64,000 nucleotides of DNA from Xenoacremonium recifei (lineage: Eukaryota > Ascomycota > Sordariomycetes > Hypocreales > Nectriaceae). Positions within the stretch are counted from its first letter, which is position 1; each line of letters begins with the position of its first letter. Where the stretch lies: assembly GCA_012184525.1 (NCBI GenBank), contig WOFQ01000002.1, positions 1,240,001-1,304,000 on the forward strand, in the 5' to 3' direction. This document shows, in pieces, positions 11,917 through 22,785 of this stretch. The position numbers and the translations under genes are program-made. Under the pieces are notes generated by a model. The model did no database searches. It was not told the origin of the DNA and worked only from the letters and a program-made list of their open reading frames with translations.

Positions 11917-13431
11917 ATGGAGGAGCGTCTTCGCCTCCTCGAAGACCATCTCCCCCCCTCCGTAACAACCTGGTCCCTCACCAACGACCCAACCACCAAG
12001 ACCACCCTCCTCAGCTTCACATCCGCCCACCTCGTCCTCCAAATCGGCATCACACCCGACCTCCAAGCCCTCACGCTCTGCCAGCTCCTCGATACACACC
12101 TCCTCATCCCACGCCGCCAACTCGACCCCCTCCGCGCCCACATCCGGGACATTCTACACTCCGCCTTCACCATCTCGCCCACCAAGCCAGACACCATCTG
12201 CATCGCCGTACTTCAAGCCCTCGAAGCAATCTGGGCCCTTGAAATCACACTCGAAGCCCCCAAGCCTAAGTCTCCCACCGAGGGCACCTGGACCGCTGAC
12301 GGTTTCGATTGGTCCGCATTACTCAACAACCCGCGAGGTTTAGACGTATCCTCCATCCGCGACACAGCATTCGAGATCCTGCAGCAGACCCCTGAACAAC
12401 TCGTCGCCGGCATCTCACCGCAATGGCGCGTCGTACACATCGAATCCGTGCTGCGCCCACCGCTTGTTAGTCGTTTCTGGCGATACCGCGCGGCGCTGGG
12501 CGACGAGCTTCAGCACAGCGGCGCATTGAGCTCCAAACTTCCGCCGCATTCACCGCTGGAGGGTCGCGTGCTTGCAAAGATTGCGCGCGAGGACATCGTG
12601 GCGGACATGTTGCGGCCGCGGGTGACATTCCACGGCACGGTGCTCAAGAACGTGGGCTCGATCGTACGGCACGGCTTCCAGCGACCTGGACGGGTGGTTG
12701 ATGGCAAAGTGGTCGCCTCGCCGCGCTCCGGTATCGCATTTGATCGCGGGATCTATTCCTCACACGCTGCGAGTTATGCCCTCTCGTACGCCGCAGGCCA
12801 AAGCCAGACCACGCCGCTAGGAATGCTGCCCAGCATGCGGCTATTCGTGTGCGCGACCATCATGGGACGCACATACCGCGGACAGGACGGACAGGGGCTC
12901 GTCCACGGACCGCAGGTGGACGGATATGATTCGCACTTCAACGGGGGATTCGAGTATATCGTGCATGACGAGGCGGCAATGCTGCCCTGCTATGTGATAC
13001 ACCTCGATCTCGGGTCCGAGGAAGCCAAACGTGCCGTGGAGGAAGCGCAGCGGAACCCGTTCGAGTTCTATGAGCGGACACGGGCGACAACGCGCGATAG
13101 CAAGGCGGCCATCTGTGCGGCTGAGTCGTCGTCGCCGGGAGATCTGAAGCGAGCGCAGGAGGCGCGCAAGGCGGCGGCGATGAAGTGGTTCCCGTACGGC
13201 TTCGGACCAGCCACAGGGACGCGGTTCGTCATCGAGGAGATCGGGGAGGCGTCAGACGATGAGGAGGAGTATGGTGACTGGCAGGCCGAGAAGCATGGCT
13301 TTGTGCGCGAGGATGACGGACATCAGATGGCTGTCGATGAGACGTATGATGAGTTTGATGAAGACGGTAATGTGGTGCAGAAGAAGAAGGGACTGTTTCT
13401 AGATCAGTACCAGCATCTCCTTCGCGGTTGA
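11917..13431 (+). CDS. PARP-type ADP-ribosyltransferase-like protein
   Basis: Intronless ORF of 504 aa with a CACC-ATG start. Residues about 230-365 match the PARP catalytic fold: FHGT with H239 (the NAD-binding His), a conserved RGIYSS with Y280, then FEYIVHDEAAMLPCYVIHL with E346 at the place of the catalytic Glu. This gives a complete H-Y-E triad as in poly- and some mono-ADP-ribosyltransferases. The N-terminal 200 residues are not recognised. There is no BRCT, WGR or helical regulatory domain, so it is not the fungal PARP1 orthologue. The C-terminal 80 residues are acidic (EEASDDEEEYGD-like). It is convergent with PRP17, 122 bp away. ADP-ribosyl transfer is inferred from the triad; substrate and chain-forming ability are unknown. 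Confidence 0.75.
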   Translation: MEERLRLLEDHLPPSVTTWSLTNDPTTKTTLLSFTSAHLVLQIGITPDLQALTLCQLLDTHLLIPRRQLDPLRAHIRDILHSAFTISPTKPDTICIAVLQALEAIWALEITLEAPKPKSPTEGTWTADGFDWSALLNNPRGLDVSSIRDTAFEILQQTPEQLVAGISPQWRVVHIESVLRPPLVSRFWRYRAALGDELQHSGALSSKLPPHSPLEGRVLAKIAREDIVADMLRPRVTFHGTVLKNVGSIVRHGFQRPGRVVDGKVVASPRSGIAFDRGIYSSHAASYALSYAAGQSQTTPLGMLPSMRLFVCATIMGRTYRGQDGQGLVHGPQVDGYDSHFNGGFEYIVHDEAAMLPCYVIHLDLGSEEAKRAVEEAQRNPFEFYERTRATTRDSKAAICAAESSSPGDLKRAQEARKAAAMKWFPYGFGPATGTRFVIEEIGEASDDEEEYGDWQAEKHGFVREDDGHQMAVDETYDEFDEDGNVVQKKKGLFLDQYQHLLRG

Positions 13432-13553
13432 GGTAGATGAGAGAAATGATGTGGATATACCCATGAGCTCTTGTTTTCTAACGCCATCTATCATGCCAAA
13501 ACGCCATGCCATGCAAAGTATCCCAAGTTTTGCCCCCCTCTTCATATTGACCC

Positions 13554-15146
13554 TTAATCCCAATACCTGATCTCGCCATCCATACCCGCTGTCGCCACCT
13601 TGCTCGTCTCCTGCGGATGCCACTTCACACAAGTAAGAGCCTGATCGCCGGCCTTGAGCTTGTGGTACATCTTGCACGTCTTCCAGTCCCAGAAGCAGAC
13701 GAAACCGCCCGAGTCTCCAGACGCGAGGAACTGGCCATCCGGACTGCAGTCGAGGTCCACAGCCAGACCGGCGTTGTTGTGGCCGCGGTAGCTCTTCTTG
13801 CGGTTCTGACGGAACTTGTCGTTGGCGCCGTAGACGAGGATCTGGTTATCCGAACTCTGGTAGGCGACGTATTTGCCGCTTGGGTGCAGGGCGGCCCGCG
13901 TCATGGGGTACATATCCGGCTCAGCGATATACTTGATGGGCACAGGAATATTGTAGTCCCAAGCACGGAGGGATTTGTCGTCTGAGGTGGTCATGAAGCG
14001 ACGGTTCTGGTCCACGAACGTAATCGTGTTGATAGCCGCCAAATGGTGGTCATACTCCTGGACAATCTCGCTCGGCGTCCGGATATCGAACTGCACAATC
14101 TTCTTGTCCGACATACCCGCCAAGAACTCATTCGAGTGCTCAGGATCAGGGTTGAACTTGATGACATGAGGCGTCTTTCCAGTTGTGAACTTGCTGATGC
14201 AGACACCCTTCTCCGTGTCCCAGAGCTTCATCATGCGATCATAAGAGGCAGATAAGAATTGCGTCCCTGAATTGTTGAAGCAGATATCCGACAGAGCCTT
14301 TGAGTGTCCAGAGTACGTCCGCAGCAGCTCCCGCTCGTGATAGACATCGAAGATCTTGACGGTGGTGTCGGCACTAGCTGACAAGAGCAGATGCCCGGAA
14401 TTGGGGAAGAAGCGCAGAGCAGTAACAGCCTTTGTATGGTGCTTCCAGGAATGGACCTGCTTCTTGGGGATGTAGTTTGTGATGCTGCCCACGTCCTTGC
14501 GCAAGTCGATATCCAAATCCTGGGGCACATGCATGTACGTCCGGCCCTGGTAATCGTACTCCTCAGAGCCATGGAACGTTGTCGTCTCGTCGCCCATCTC
14601 TTCTGCCTCCTTGCGTTTTTCCAGCGCTCCAACCGGGGCCTTGATCACAGTTCCGCTCTCGATGACATCGTCCTCGTCCTCCTCGATGATTTCGTACTCC
14701 TCGTCGCTCGCGAGCTCCTCATCTTCCCCCACAATCTCATATTCCTCTCGCTTGTATTTCGCCCAAGGCCCAACATACGCCCCAGGTCCTTCTGCGATTG
14801 TCGCATCGCCCTTCTTCTCTCTGCCAGCCCGGATCTTGGCCGCCTCTGCCTTGACGACCGCACCGCTCTGGTACTCTCGCGACGGGCCACCATCCCGCTC
14901 TAACGCCCGGTGTTTGCTCCGGAATGTGTGCTCGCTGATGTACGTCTCTTCGGCGTTACCGGTGAGGAGGTTCTTGCGCTTCAGGCTATTCGCCTCGTCT
15001 TTGAAGGGATTAAGAGGGCCCATGGTCGGTCGCGACAGGTCTTCCGCCGAGTAAGGCACCACCGCATGATCGGGCTCGGCTTGCTCACGAACAATCAGCG
15101 CATCCGAGGGCGCCATGTTCGGCGGGTACTCGCCAAAGTCCGCCAT
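13554..15146 (-). CDS. PRP17: Pre-mRNA splicing factor PRP17/CDC40
   Basis: Intronless 530-aa WD40 protein. The N-terminal third has the family's GPLNPF motif (about residue 43) and an acidic stretch. From about residue 230 onward a seven-bladed beta-propeller is visible as repeated GH...WD units (SADTTVKIFDV, SASYDRMMKLWDT, TTSDDKSLRAWDY, SGDSGGFVCFWDW, terminal IRYWD). Prp17 is a second-step spliceosomal factor that stabilises the remodelled catalytic core before exon ligation. Length and domain order match fungal orthologues. The start at 15146 follows a gcc-ATG-GCG context. A TCACGTGA palindrome lies about 130 bp upstream of the start. Confidence 0.95.
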   Translation of the reverse strand: MADFGEYPPNMAPSDALIVREQAEPDHAVVPYSAEDLSRPTMGPLNPFKDEANSLKRKNLLTGNAEETYISEHTFRSKHRALERDGGPSREYQSGAVVKAEAAKIRAGREKKGDATIAEGPGAYVGPWAKYKREEYEIVGEDEELASDEEYEIIEEDEDDVIESGTVIKAPVGALEKRKEAEEMGDETTTFHGSEEYDYQGRTYMHVPQDLDIDLRKDVGSITNYIPKKQVHSWKHHTKAVTALRFFPNSGHLLLSASADTTVKIFDVYHERELLRTYSGHSKALSDICFNNSGTQFLSASYDRMMKLWDTEKGVCISKFTTGKTPHVIKFNPDPEHSNEFLAGMSDKKIVQFDIRTPSEIVQEYDHHLAAINTITFVDQNRRFMTTSDDKSLRAWDYNIPVPIKYIAEPDMYPMTRAALHPSGKYVAYQSSDNQILVYGANDKFRQNRKKSYRGHNNAGLAVDLDCSPDGQFLASGDSGGFVCFWDWKTCKMYHKLKAGDQALTCVKWHPQETSKVATAGMDGEIRYWD

Positions 15147-15825
15147 GGTGACGAGAGGCGAGGGTGGTTGAGGATAGGAGAATTATTTGCTGCTGAAGTT
15201 GAATTCTCCAGCTCCAGGCGCTGCGCTGCGCTGGAGGTACCGCGACAGCACGCGCCGGCTCCGGAAATTCTTCCGTCACGTGATTAGCTTTCCCACGCGC
15301 AAAAAAACGCCGATGACGTTACTCGGCAGCTCACCAACCAGTATCGGGGAAACGATAAGGCTTGAACAGCGATGTTCGGATGCATTGTATGTTCGTAGAC
15401 TGGTGATCATTACTCAATTGCTATGCCACAGAGCCCGCCAACAGTGAAAATTCAAATACAACAGAGGCTCTCCAGCTCTACAACTCGACGGCCCTCCCCC
15501 TCCCCCCTTGCGACCAAAACTAGCCTGACCTAACCGCCTGGATATCAACCCCAACGCCAGCGAGCCACCAGGCAGATTGCCGTGGTATATACGCCGTGAC
15601 CTCCTCTTCAGAAATTCGTCAATCTGTCCGTCCCGTCTCTCCCTCGTTATGTACTTGGATCGTGATTCCGCGTCTCCTCATGTGCGACTTGACTCGTAGA
15701 CTCCCTGAGTTGTCCGGCGCCGGAGCTAGCGTGGTGCCCCAGCAGCTCCATCCCGAAATACCGCCCGGAGAATCTCGTCTCTGGGTGTTTTCAGGTGCCA
15801 ACTCGTGTGTAGGAGTGCGCATCGC
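15147..15825. other. Intergenic region upstream of PRP17
   Basis: This 679-bp space holds the PRP17 promoter side and the 3' end of ERV14. Apart from the E-box palindrome listed separately I see no coding or RNA feature. Confidence 0.5.
15276..15283. promoter_or_regulatory. E-box-like TCACGTGA palindrome
   Basis: TCACGTGA is a perfect palindrome matching bHLH (Cbf1-type) binding sites and lies 130 bp upstream of the PRP17 start. Position and palindromy make it plausible; binding is not shown. Confidence 0.3.
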
Positions 15826-16499
15826 TTAGGAAGCCTCGTCCCTAATGAGGGCGACAATCATGCTGTACAGGTAGAAGAAGAACATGATGAGGTGGAAGCC
15901 GAGCTTAAAGAAGGATTCCTATGGCGGGGGTCAGCGCAACAAGGACAAACAAGAGCTGGAAGGAGGGTCGCATACCTTCTTATGCACGTTCAATTTCCTG
16001 AAAATCTCAGTGGCATCCAACAGGTGGGTGTTGTCAACGATCCTGGACATCGGTCAGTTCGGATGTTACGAAATCAGCGCAGAGCGTTTGGCGACACATA
16101 CTTCTTAGCGTTCCAGGCAAGCAGAGGCAGGTTGAGAATCAAAGCAACCCAGTAGCCGTTGATCAGGAACAGGAAGGTCAAGAAACCGTGCACCGCAGCC
16201 TCGGGGATGATGTAGGTGTTGAGTCGGTTGCAGAGGTCGATGGGGTTGATGTAGTCACTGGCGAGCAACAGCGTTAGTCAAGCTTAAACTCCAGATAATG
16301 CAACGGTAGACACGCGCGCGCGCGCGCAAATCCAAGCGGTCGGGGCCAGGTTCAGAGTTTTCGGGCGTCCTGTTGCCGGGGGTTCCAAGACGTACCATTC
16401 CAGATCGCTGTACATGATGGTGAAGAAAACCTGCAGGAACAGGTTGACGGCGTTGATCAACACCGCCAGGAGGTATAGCCAAGCTTCTCCAGACATCAT
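15826..16499 (-). CDS. ERV14: ER vesicle cargo receptor, cornichon/Erv14
   Basis: Four exons (16499-16396, 16257-16102, 16042-15976, 15918-15826) give 139 aa, against 138 aa in yeast Erv14. Donors are GTACGT, GTATGT and GTATGC. Signature cornichon stretches are present: DLECDYINPIDLCNRLN, HLLDATEIFRKLN and a C-terminal hydrophobic FFFYLYSMIVALI, with three membrane segments. Erv14 is a COPII cargo receptor that carries transmembrane secretory proteins from the ER to the Golgi. The first intron (138 nt) contains a (CG)n run near 16313-16327. The reading starts with two consecutive ATGs; either could be used. Confidence 0.95.
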
Positions 16500-17625
16500 G
16501 GCGACGACGATGAACAGGCGATAGACGCAGCGAGGACGAGGTGTGTGGGAGAGATATCAGCCGAGGGGCCAGCTGTTCGACGAAGCTCTGTCACAAGCTC
16601 CCAAGGCGGACTAGTTTCGGGGGAGGCGCACAACGAGGCAAAGCGGAGGCGTCGCAAGATGTTCGTTGGTCGGCAAAGACAAGCTGGCTAGTAGAGTATG
16701 AGCAACGCGCGGCGATGGTAGTCGACGAGGAGGTGCGGGAAGAGATACCGTGGTCTTATCGCGGAGGGGGAGAGGTCAGGCGGGAGGGAAGGTGGAGGGA
16801 GGAGAGGTTGAGTCGAGTTGAGTCCTGAGGCGGAAGCAGGATGAACTGAACGCACGCAAGCGGGCAGCAGTTGGTTAGGTAGTAGGTAGAGAGAGTGTTG
16901 CAGGTGGGGAGCGGCGAGAAATGTGGTGGCGGGAGAAAATGGATGGATTCCCCAGTGCTGATAGCGGAGTGGCCAGTCCAGTGGCCGGAAGCCCGCTAAA
17001 CCCGGCGGGCGCTTTTTAGGTCAAAGAGGCTCGGCTGGATCGAGGCCAGTCCGGAAAGTTCGCGGCCAGGTTCTGTGCAGAAGTCTGTACCGAGTATTCA
17101 TAGGCATTCCCGAGTCTTGTCTATTGTTTGATGCTGGGAAATCAAAATAAGTTGTGGCACACAATGACTGACACTGACACCTTATCCCGGTCTCGCTGTG
17201 CGCTGTCACTCACTGAGCTGTCCAACTGTTAGCTGCTGCTCTGCCCACCGAAAGCCATTTGCGTCAGTGCTTGTCTGGCTGGGCCTGCATGCGGACCTCC
17301 ACTGGCATACTGTATGCTAGTGGGAACCTCTCGCCACTCATGAATGGCCTCCCGAACAGCAATCAGTAAGGAAACAACACACTCATTCATATTTTTGAGC
17401 GAGAAAGCGCAGTAGATATCTGGACAGCCGCAACAAGATGGCCACTTGCATTCATTCATTCACATCGTCTCAGGACATCATCCGTCCTCCACCAACTCCG
17501 TAACTATGCTTGTTGCCCATGCTAGAGCTCCCCATTTACCCCATGACTGACAACGCTCGCCTCTCCAAACTCCTCGCCGCCCCAGAACAACTTTTATATC
17601 ATGATAATCCTTCGACACGCTGCAT
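16500..17625. other. Intergenic region between ERV14 and MAP1
   Basis: The part next to ERV14 (16500-16900) is purine-rich on the plus strand, so pyrimidine-rich on the ERV14 sense strand, as is common in filamentous fungal promoters. No gene is supported in the rest. Confidence 0.5.
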
Positions 17626-19017
17626 CTAAGCTCCATTTGTCGCGCCGTTTGTCTCCGCAGCAACGGGCATGGGAATAGGACCACCAGGAGAGTCTTCCTT
17701 GCGCGCTGTGAGGATCTCGCAGCCGTCCTCCGTAATCAGTAGCGTGTGTTCTATCAATCATTAGCAACTAGTTGTCACCACCAAATTCCTCAACCAGACT
17801 GACCGAATTGTGCTGTCAACTTCCCGTCGATCGTTGTGCTCGTCCAGTTATCCGGCCATGTGATATCACGGTACTTGCCCAGCGCAATCATGGGCTCGAT
17901 GGTGAACGTCATGCCAGGCTTGCACTCGCCCACGGTCTTGTTCTTGGCGTAATGGGGAACATTAGGAGGGCAGTGGAAGAGCGTTCCGACACCATGACCA
18001 CAATATGTCCGGATAACGCTGCAGTTCTTCTTCTTGGCATGCTTCTCGATGATGTTTCCAAACTCACGGATCAGCACACCGGGCTTTATCGCCTTGATCG
18101 CTTCGTCTAAGCACTCTCGCGCGGCCTCAACGACGCGAACCGCATCGGGGTCAGCCTTGGCCTTGTCGCCGATGTAGTACGTTTCGTTCAGGTCCGCATG
18201 GTAGCCTCCGTGATAGATGGAGATGTCAATGTTGAGGATGTCGCCATCGACGAGTTTTCGCTGGTCTGGAATACCGTGGCAGATGACTTCGTTGACAGAG
18301 GTGCAGCATGACTTGGGGAAGTGGTTGTAGTTCAGGGGTGAGGGGTAAGACTACAATACGTCAGCAAACCAACTCGACGAAATCTTGGTGGAAAACTCAG
18401 CGGCACGTGTTACGTACTTCTCGTTCAATGCAAGCCTTATGCACAATCTCGTCGATATAATCGGTCGTCACGCCCGGTACCGCTGCCGCCGCCGCAATGT
18501 CCAGGACCTCACGCGCAAGCTTGCAGACCTTTCGCATAGCATCCTGGCCGGCCTTGTCGTGGATCTCAAACTTGTTCCGGTTCGTGAGGGAGCGGCTGTA
18601 CTTGGGGTTGCCATCCTGCCACCACACGGGGTGAGGAATCGACTTGGGAAGGGTGCGATGCTCCGAGAGCGGGTAGACGGGTCGCAGGGGGCCGGAGTAG
18701 GGAAAGTTGGGGAACGGGTTGTAGAGGCCGGTGTCTGGATCTGGTGAGAGGGCTTTCGGAGCTTTCAGGTAGTGGAGGATATTACTTTGCGACTTGTGCA
18801 TGGACTTGTGCCCGCCCTAGAGGGGCTGTTAGAAAGCTATAGTTGATATAAGGAGAGGTAGGAGTGTGAGACGAACCCAGTTCTTCTTGAAGCAATCCTG
18901 GGAGCAGAAGAAGCTATCCTTGATGCCCAGCTTGAGACAGGTCGGACACTGGAGCGTGCCGGCATCGTTCTCACAGTCCACGCCCAGACACTTCTTCTTT
19001 GCAGGTGGTTCGGGCAT
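17626..19017 (-). CDS. MAP1: Methionine aminopeptidase type 1
   Basis: Four exons (19017-18877, 18816-18418, 18350-17804, 17750-17626) give 403 aa. Residues 1-47 form the N-terminal zinc-finger region (CLGVDCENDAGTLQCPTC, then FFCSQDCFKKNW) that docks type-1 enzymes on the ribosome. The pita-bread catalytic domain shows the metal ligands: two Asp in GDILNIDISIYHGGYHADLN, His in GHGVG, Glu in FTIEPMIALG and Glu in QFEHTLLIT. The last Glu lies at the third exon junction. It removes initiator methionine cotranslationally in the cytosol. The first intron has a rare GTTCGT donor. It is divergent from the kynurenine monooxygenase gene (462 bp between starts). Confidence 0.95.
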
Positions 19018-19479
19018 GGTGGCGGATCGAGGAAGCGACGAGTAAAGGAGACGAAGGAGACTTTTTCAATCGTTCTACAGGCGACCGAGATCGCAAGCTG
19101 CAAAATATGGCGTCTAGCCTTGTAGTATATAAAGTAGGTACGCGACTGTTGCAAAATGGAGAGCGCCGCCTCAAAGCATGTACGCCGATCAACTTTTAGA
19201 GTGGAGGGTAAAAGACGTCCGCCTCGTGGGGCGTCCAAACCATCCAATTCTCACCCACAGTGCCGGCGCCTCTGGAATCCGCCATATTGCTTTTTACACT
19301 ATACGCAATAAACGGGGCTCAAACGGTCTTCCCTGTGTTATGTAATTGCATAGAGTCATATAGGTCATAGTCAACGGGGCCGGTTTATGACGAGTCTCGG
19401 CGCTCTACCTTCGGGCCGGCGCAAGTGTGACTCTACATATTCCAGCACCTCCGTTCGTCCTTTTCGACCTCAGGACACG
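19018..19479. promoter_or_regulatory. Divergent promoter region MAP1 / BNA4
   Basis: These 462 bp separate two divergent start codons and must contain both core promoters. I see no conserved operator beyond short AT-rich patches around 19290-19370. Confidence 0.5.
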
Positions 19480-21328
19480 ATGGGAACGCCTCAGAAGGTT
19501 GTGGTTGTTGGCGCTGGGCCTGTCGGGTCGCTGGCTGCCCTGTATGCTGCTCAGAGAGGCTATGAGGTTGAAGTATATGAGTTGCGACCAGGTGAGTTTC
19601 CCAAAATTTTTATTACACGATGTTGGTTCCAAAGGGACTATGCCTCAGAGCTCAGAGAAGATTTTATGTGGCTCAACTGGGGTTGATTTGGGTGTTGCGG
19701 TGTTTTAATTCTCTGCGCTTGTCTGCAAGTAAAAGTCTGTAGCGGTTGGCGCGCTTATGGGAACTTCGAAGTACAAAAGGCTGTTTGGAACTCATCCTGA
19801 CAATTCGACTATAGATCTTCGAGATCCCGGTACGATTCCTCTCAATTTCACGCGATCAATCAACTTGGCCATTTCAGAACGAGGCATCAATGCCATGCGC
19901 CATGCCGGTCAACCGGGTCTCCTTGAGCATGTGATGGCGACGACAATTCCCATGTACGGCCGCATGATCCACGGCCGAGGACCAACAGGAGCGCTATTTG
20001 AGCAATCTCAAAATTACGATGTTGGGGGAAGGGTAATGTGACTTTCAAACTGGCCATTTTCTTTGCAATAATTAACAATTGCAATTTAGGCAATCCACGC
20101 CGTAGACCGTGCAGGTCTTAACAAGAGGCTTCTCGACATCCTTGAGGGAATGTCCAACGTCAAGCTCTTCTTCAATCACAAACTCACTGGCGCTGATTTC
20201 CGGAAACGCAACGCCTGGTTCGAGGTTCAAGATGGCTCATCCAAAGATGCGCGACCTCGCGAGATCAGCATCAGCTTCGACCTCATGATGGGCGCTGACG
20301 GCGCGCACTCAGCCGTGAGGTACCACTTGATGAAATTCACCCAGATGAACTACCAGCAAGAATACATCGACACGCTCTGGACCGAGTTCAAAATCGAGCC
20401 AGTCGAGACGACTTCTACAGATCCCAACGCCAAGTTCAGGATATCGCCTAATCATTTACACATCTGGCCGGGCAAGGATTTCATGTTCATCGCAATTCCC
20501 AGTGATGTGAGTCCATCATCCACAAAACACGAGAGCACCATAGCTAACAAACACAAGGATGGCTCTTTTACCTGCACGCTATTCATGCCCAGTGGCCAGA
20601 TGGCCGAACTCGGCGCAAACCCTTCTACACTTCCCGACTTCTTCGACCAGCACTTCCCCGGCGTGACCGACCTCATCCCCCGCAAGGACCTCATCGCCTC
20701 CTTCGAAGCCAGCCCTCACCTCCCGCTCATCAGCCTCAAATGCAAGCCCTACCACTATGGCTCATCCTGCGTCATCATCGGCGACGCCGCACACGCCATG
20801 GTGCCCTTCTACGGCCAGGGCATGAACGCTGGTATGGAGGACGTGCGCATCCTCTTCTCCATCCTCGACAAGCATGCGCAGCGCGACGAGACCAATGATC
20901 CGGCTGACACCAAGGCCGCGACGCCTGAGTTTGAGCGATCGCTTGCGCTGGCTGAGTATTCGGCGCTGCGGCCTAGTGATGCGCATGCCATTAACGACCT
21001 CGCGCTGCAGAACTACATCGAGATGCGCTCCTCGGTGCTGTCTAAGCGGTACCGCCTGCGCAAGTTTCTTGAGGAGTTTATGAGCGTGCACTTCCCTGGT
21101 CTGGGGTGGCAGACGAAATACTCCCGCGTTAGCTTCGGTAACGAAGGCTACCTCAGCGTGATCCAGAAGAGCGACGCCCAAGGCAAGGTGCTGTTGCGAG
21201 GCTTCTACGCCCTTGTCTCCAGCCCCTTCATTGTTGCTGCCGCCCTGACGGCCTACAGATACCGTCGGTCGATCTACAACATCGCTCGTGGGCTGAAGGC
21301 TCTCCAGTCCCTGCCCCCTTCTTCCTAA
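19480..21328 (+). CDS. BNA4: Kynurenine 3-monooxygenase
   Basis: Exons 19480-19591, 19815-20032, 20090-20506 and 20558-21328 give 505 aa. An FAD-binding GAGPVG lies at residues 11-16; RSINLAISERG, the second FAD motif GDAAHAMVPFYGQGMNAG and a hydrophobic C-terminal segment that anchors the enzyme to the mitochondrial outer membrane are all typical of the family. It converts L-kynurenine to 3-hydroxykynurenine with NADPH and O2, in de novo NAD synthesis from tryptophan. The last intron (20507-20557, 51 nt) is a multiple of three with no stop, so it reads through. It is still called an intron because it has a GTGAGT donor and a CTAAC branch point and interrupts a conserved segment; its acceptor is an unusual AAG. 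Confidence 0.92.
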
Positions 21329-22284
21329 GAGTCGATGGCATGTTAACCTGGCTTCGACTTGTGCGAATACCCCAATCTCATTTCATTTTTGTATCCAGAT
21401 GTTTGCCTAAGAGAGCGTGTACGTGTACGATAGCATGAAAAGCCGTTGAAGGATCCTCCGCAAGGAGCCAAAATAGGAACGAGTGTATTTTGTCAGCCAC
21501 TTCGGCCAAGCGGAAGTCACGGAAGCAAAAAAGAACCGCCTCATAGAGACTGTGTACTCGCAACATACGAGTTGTGACTAGTCACTTGAGCTTTCAGTTA
21601 GAGACTTGGAATTAGCTCCGTTTCTGCTTAAAAATCAGGAGTCCGTATATCGGCATGGGGATTCCTCGCTCTAAGTAGAGTCTGAAGGTTGAGACCATGA
21701 TCACCACCCTTGTGACTTCAGGCCCCTCTAAATCTAACCTTACCAGACATGATATTTCCTAGGAATTGTCACTGCAAAGAATTGTCTAATAAGTTGTTCT
21801 TTTGACATGATTCAAAGTTTTTTCTTAAAATGATTTTCCTCTGATCTGGAAACAGGTCAGGCCATTTAAGTTGCCTATGCATCAATCCATACATATTACA
21901 TATATCGGTGCGGACCCTTGACCTCTGCTTAGTCAGGAAATCCAAGCTCTGAAATTTTGGCGACGGCTTCATTGAACAACTTGACGTATCACTGCGAACA
22001 CCACACGACCAGCCGAGGCACGCCACCCCTCTTACATTGGCTTGGGTAAGACTTTTGGGACGCAATTGAGCTCGTTCCCTACAAGTTGGCCCAATAAGGA
22101 CTCCAAGGGGTAAGCTCTCTCCTCCAATTCCATGCTCACATGTCCAACCGATAGCTAACATCCGATGCTTCAGTCCAGCTCGAACACCAATTATCTACAA
22201 CTCAGCCTTCAACCTCGAGCTCTCCTCCAAAACAACCTATACGAATATCACCTCGGCCCGTCCTCGGACGCCCCATCGCCCACC
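21329..22284. other. Intergenic region
   Basis: This is AT-rich sequence between BNA4 and the mitoribosomal S8 gene. The reading frame of S8 stays open upstream to 22165, but I find no better start there and no separate gene. Confidence 0.5.
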
Positions 22285-22785
22285 ATGCCCTCCATCCTCA
22301 ACATCGCGAACATGTGCTCGCACCTCCAAAACGCCTCCAAAGCCCGCCTGGCCATCACCTCCGTCAAAAACTGCAAATACAACCTCCACCTGGCCCTCGC
22401 CCTCCACCGCAGCGGTTTCTTCTCCGCCGTGTACCGCGCGGGCCCCACGCCGCCCAGCCTCGAGCAGATGGCCGCGCAGGCGCCCGCGCCCGTCACGCAC
22501 AGCAATGTCGCGTCCACCCGGCTGTGGCTCGGCCTCAAGTACTGGGACGGCAAGCCTGTGCTGGCCAAGGCGCGGGCGATTAGCACGCCGAAGCGGTTGC
22601 TCACCGTGAATATCCAGGAGCTGGCGAGGCTGACGCGTGGGTTCCCGACCAAGGTTAAGGGGGGGGTGATTCCCGGGCTGAATCTGGGCGAGTGTATGTA
22701 TGTGGCGACGTCGAGGGGTGTGCTGGAGTCGAGAGAGGCGCTGGCGAGGAAAACTGGCGGTGTCTTGATGTGCCGTGTGTCATAG
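22285..22785 (+). CDS. MRPS8: Mitochondrial small-subunit ribosomal protein S8
   Basis: Single exon, 166 aa. The start at 22285 has a CACC-ATG context. An upstream in-frame extension to 22165 exists but lacks family similarity. The sequence is a bacterial-type uS8: an N-terminal NMCSHLQNASKA helix and RLWLGLKYWDGKPVLAKA, ending in the S8 signature region around TSRGVLESREALARKTGG-V. It binds the central domain of mitochondrial small-subunit rRNA. Yeast Mrps8 is 155 aa. It is convergent with the acidic low-complexity gene downstream. Confidence 0.9.
   Translation: MPSILNIANMCSHLQNASKARLAITSVKNCKYNLHLALALHRSGFFSAVYRAGPTPPSLEQMAAQAPAPVTHSNVASTRLWLGLKYWDGKPVLAKARAISTPKRLLTVNIQELARLTRGFPTKVKGGVIPGLNLGECMYVATSRGVLESREALARKTGGVLMCRVS

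Noticed and set aside
16313..16327. (CG)n run as a Z-DNA or regulatory element
   Set aside because: It is a short run inside an ERV14 intron with no further evidence for function.
22165..22284. Upstream in-frame extension of MRPS8
   Set aside because: A 40-residue extension has no similarity to S8, and the ATG at 22285 has a much better context and gives the family length.
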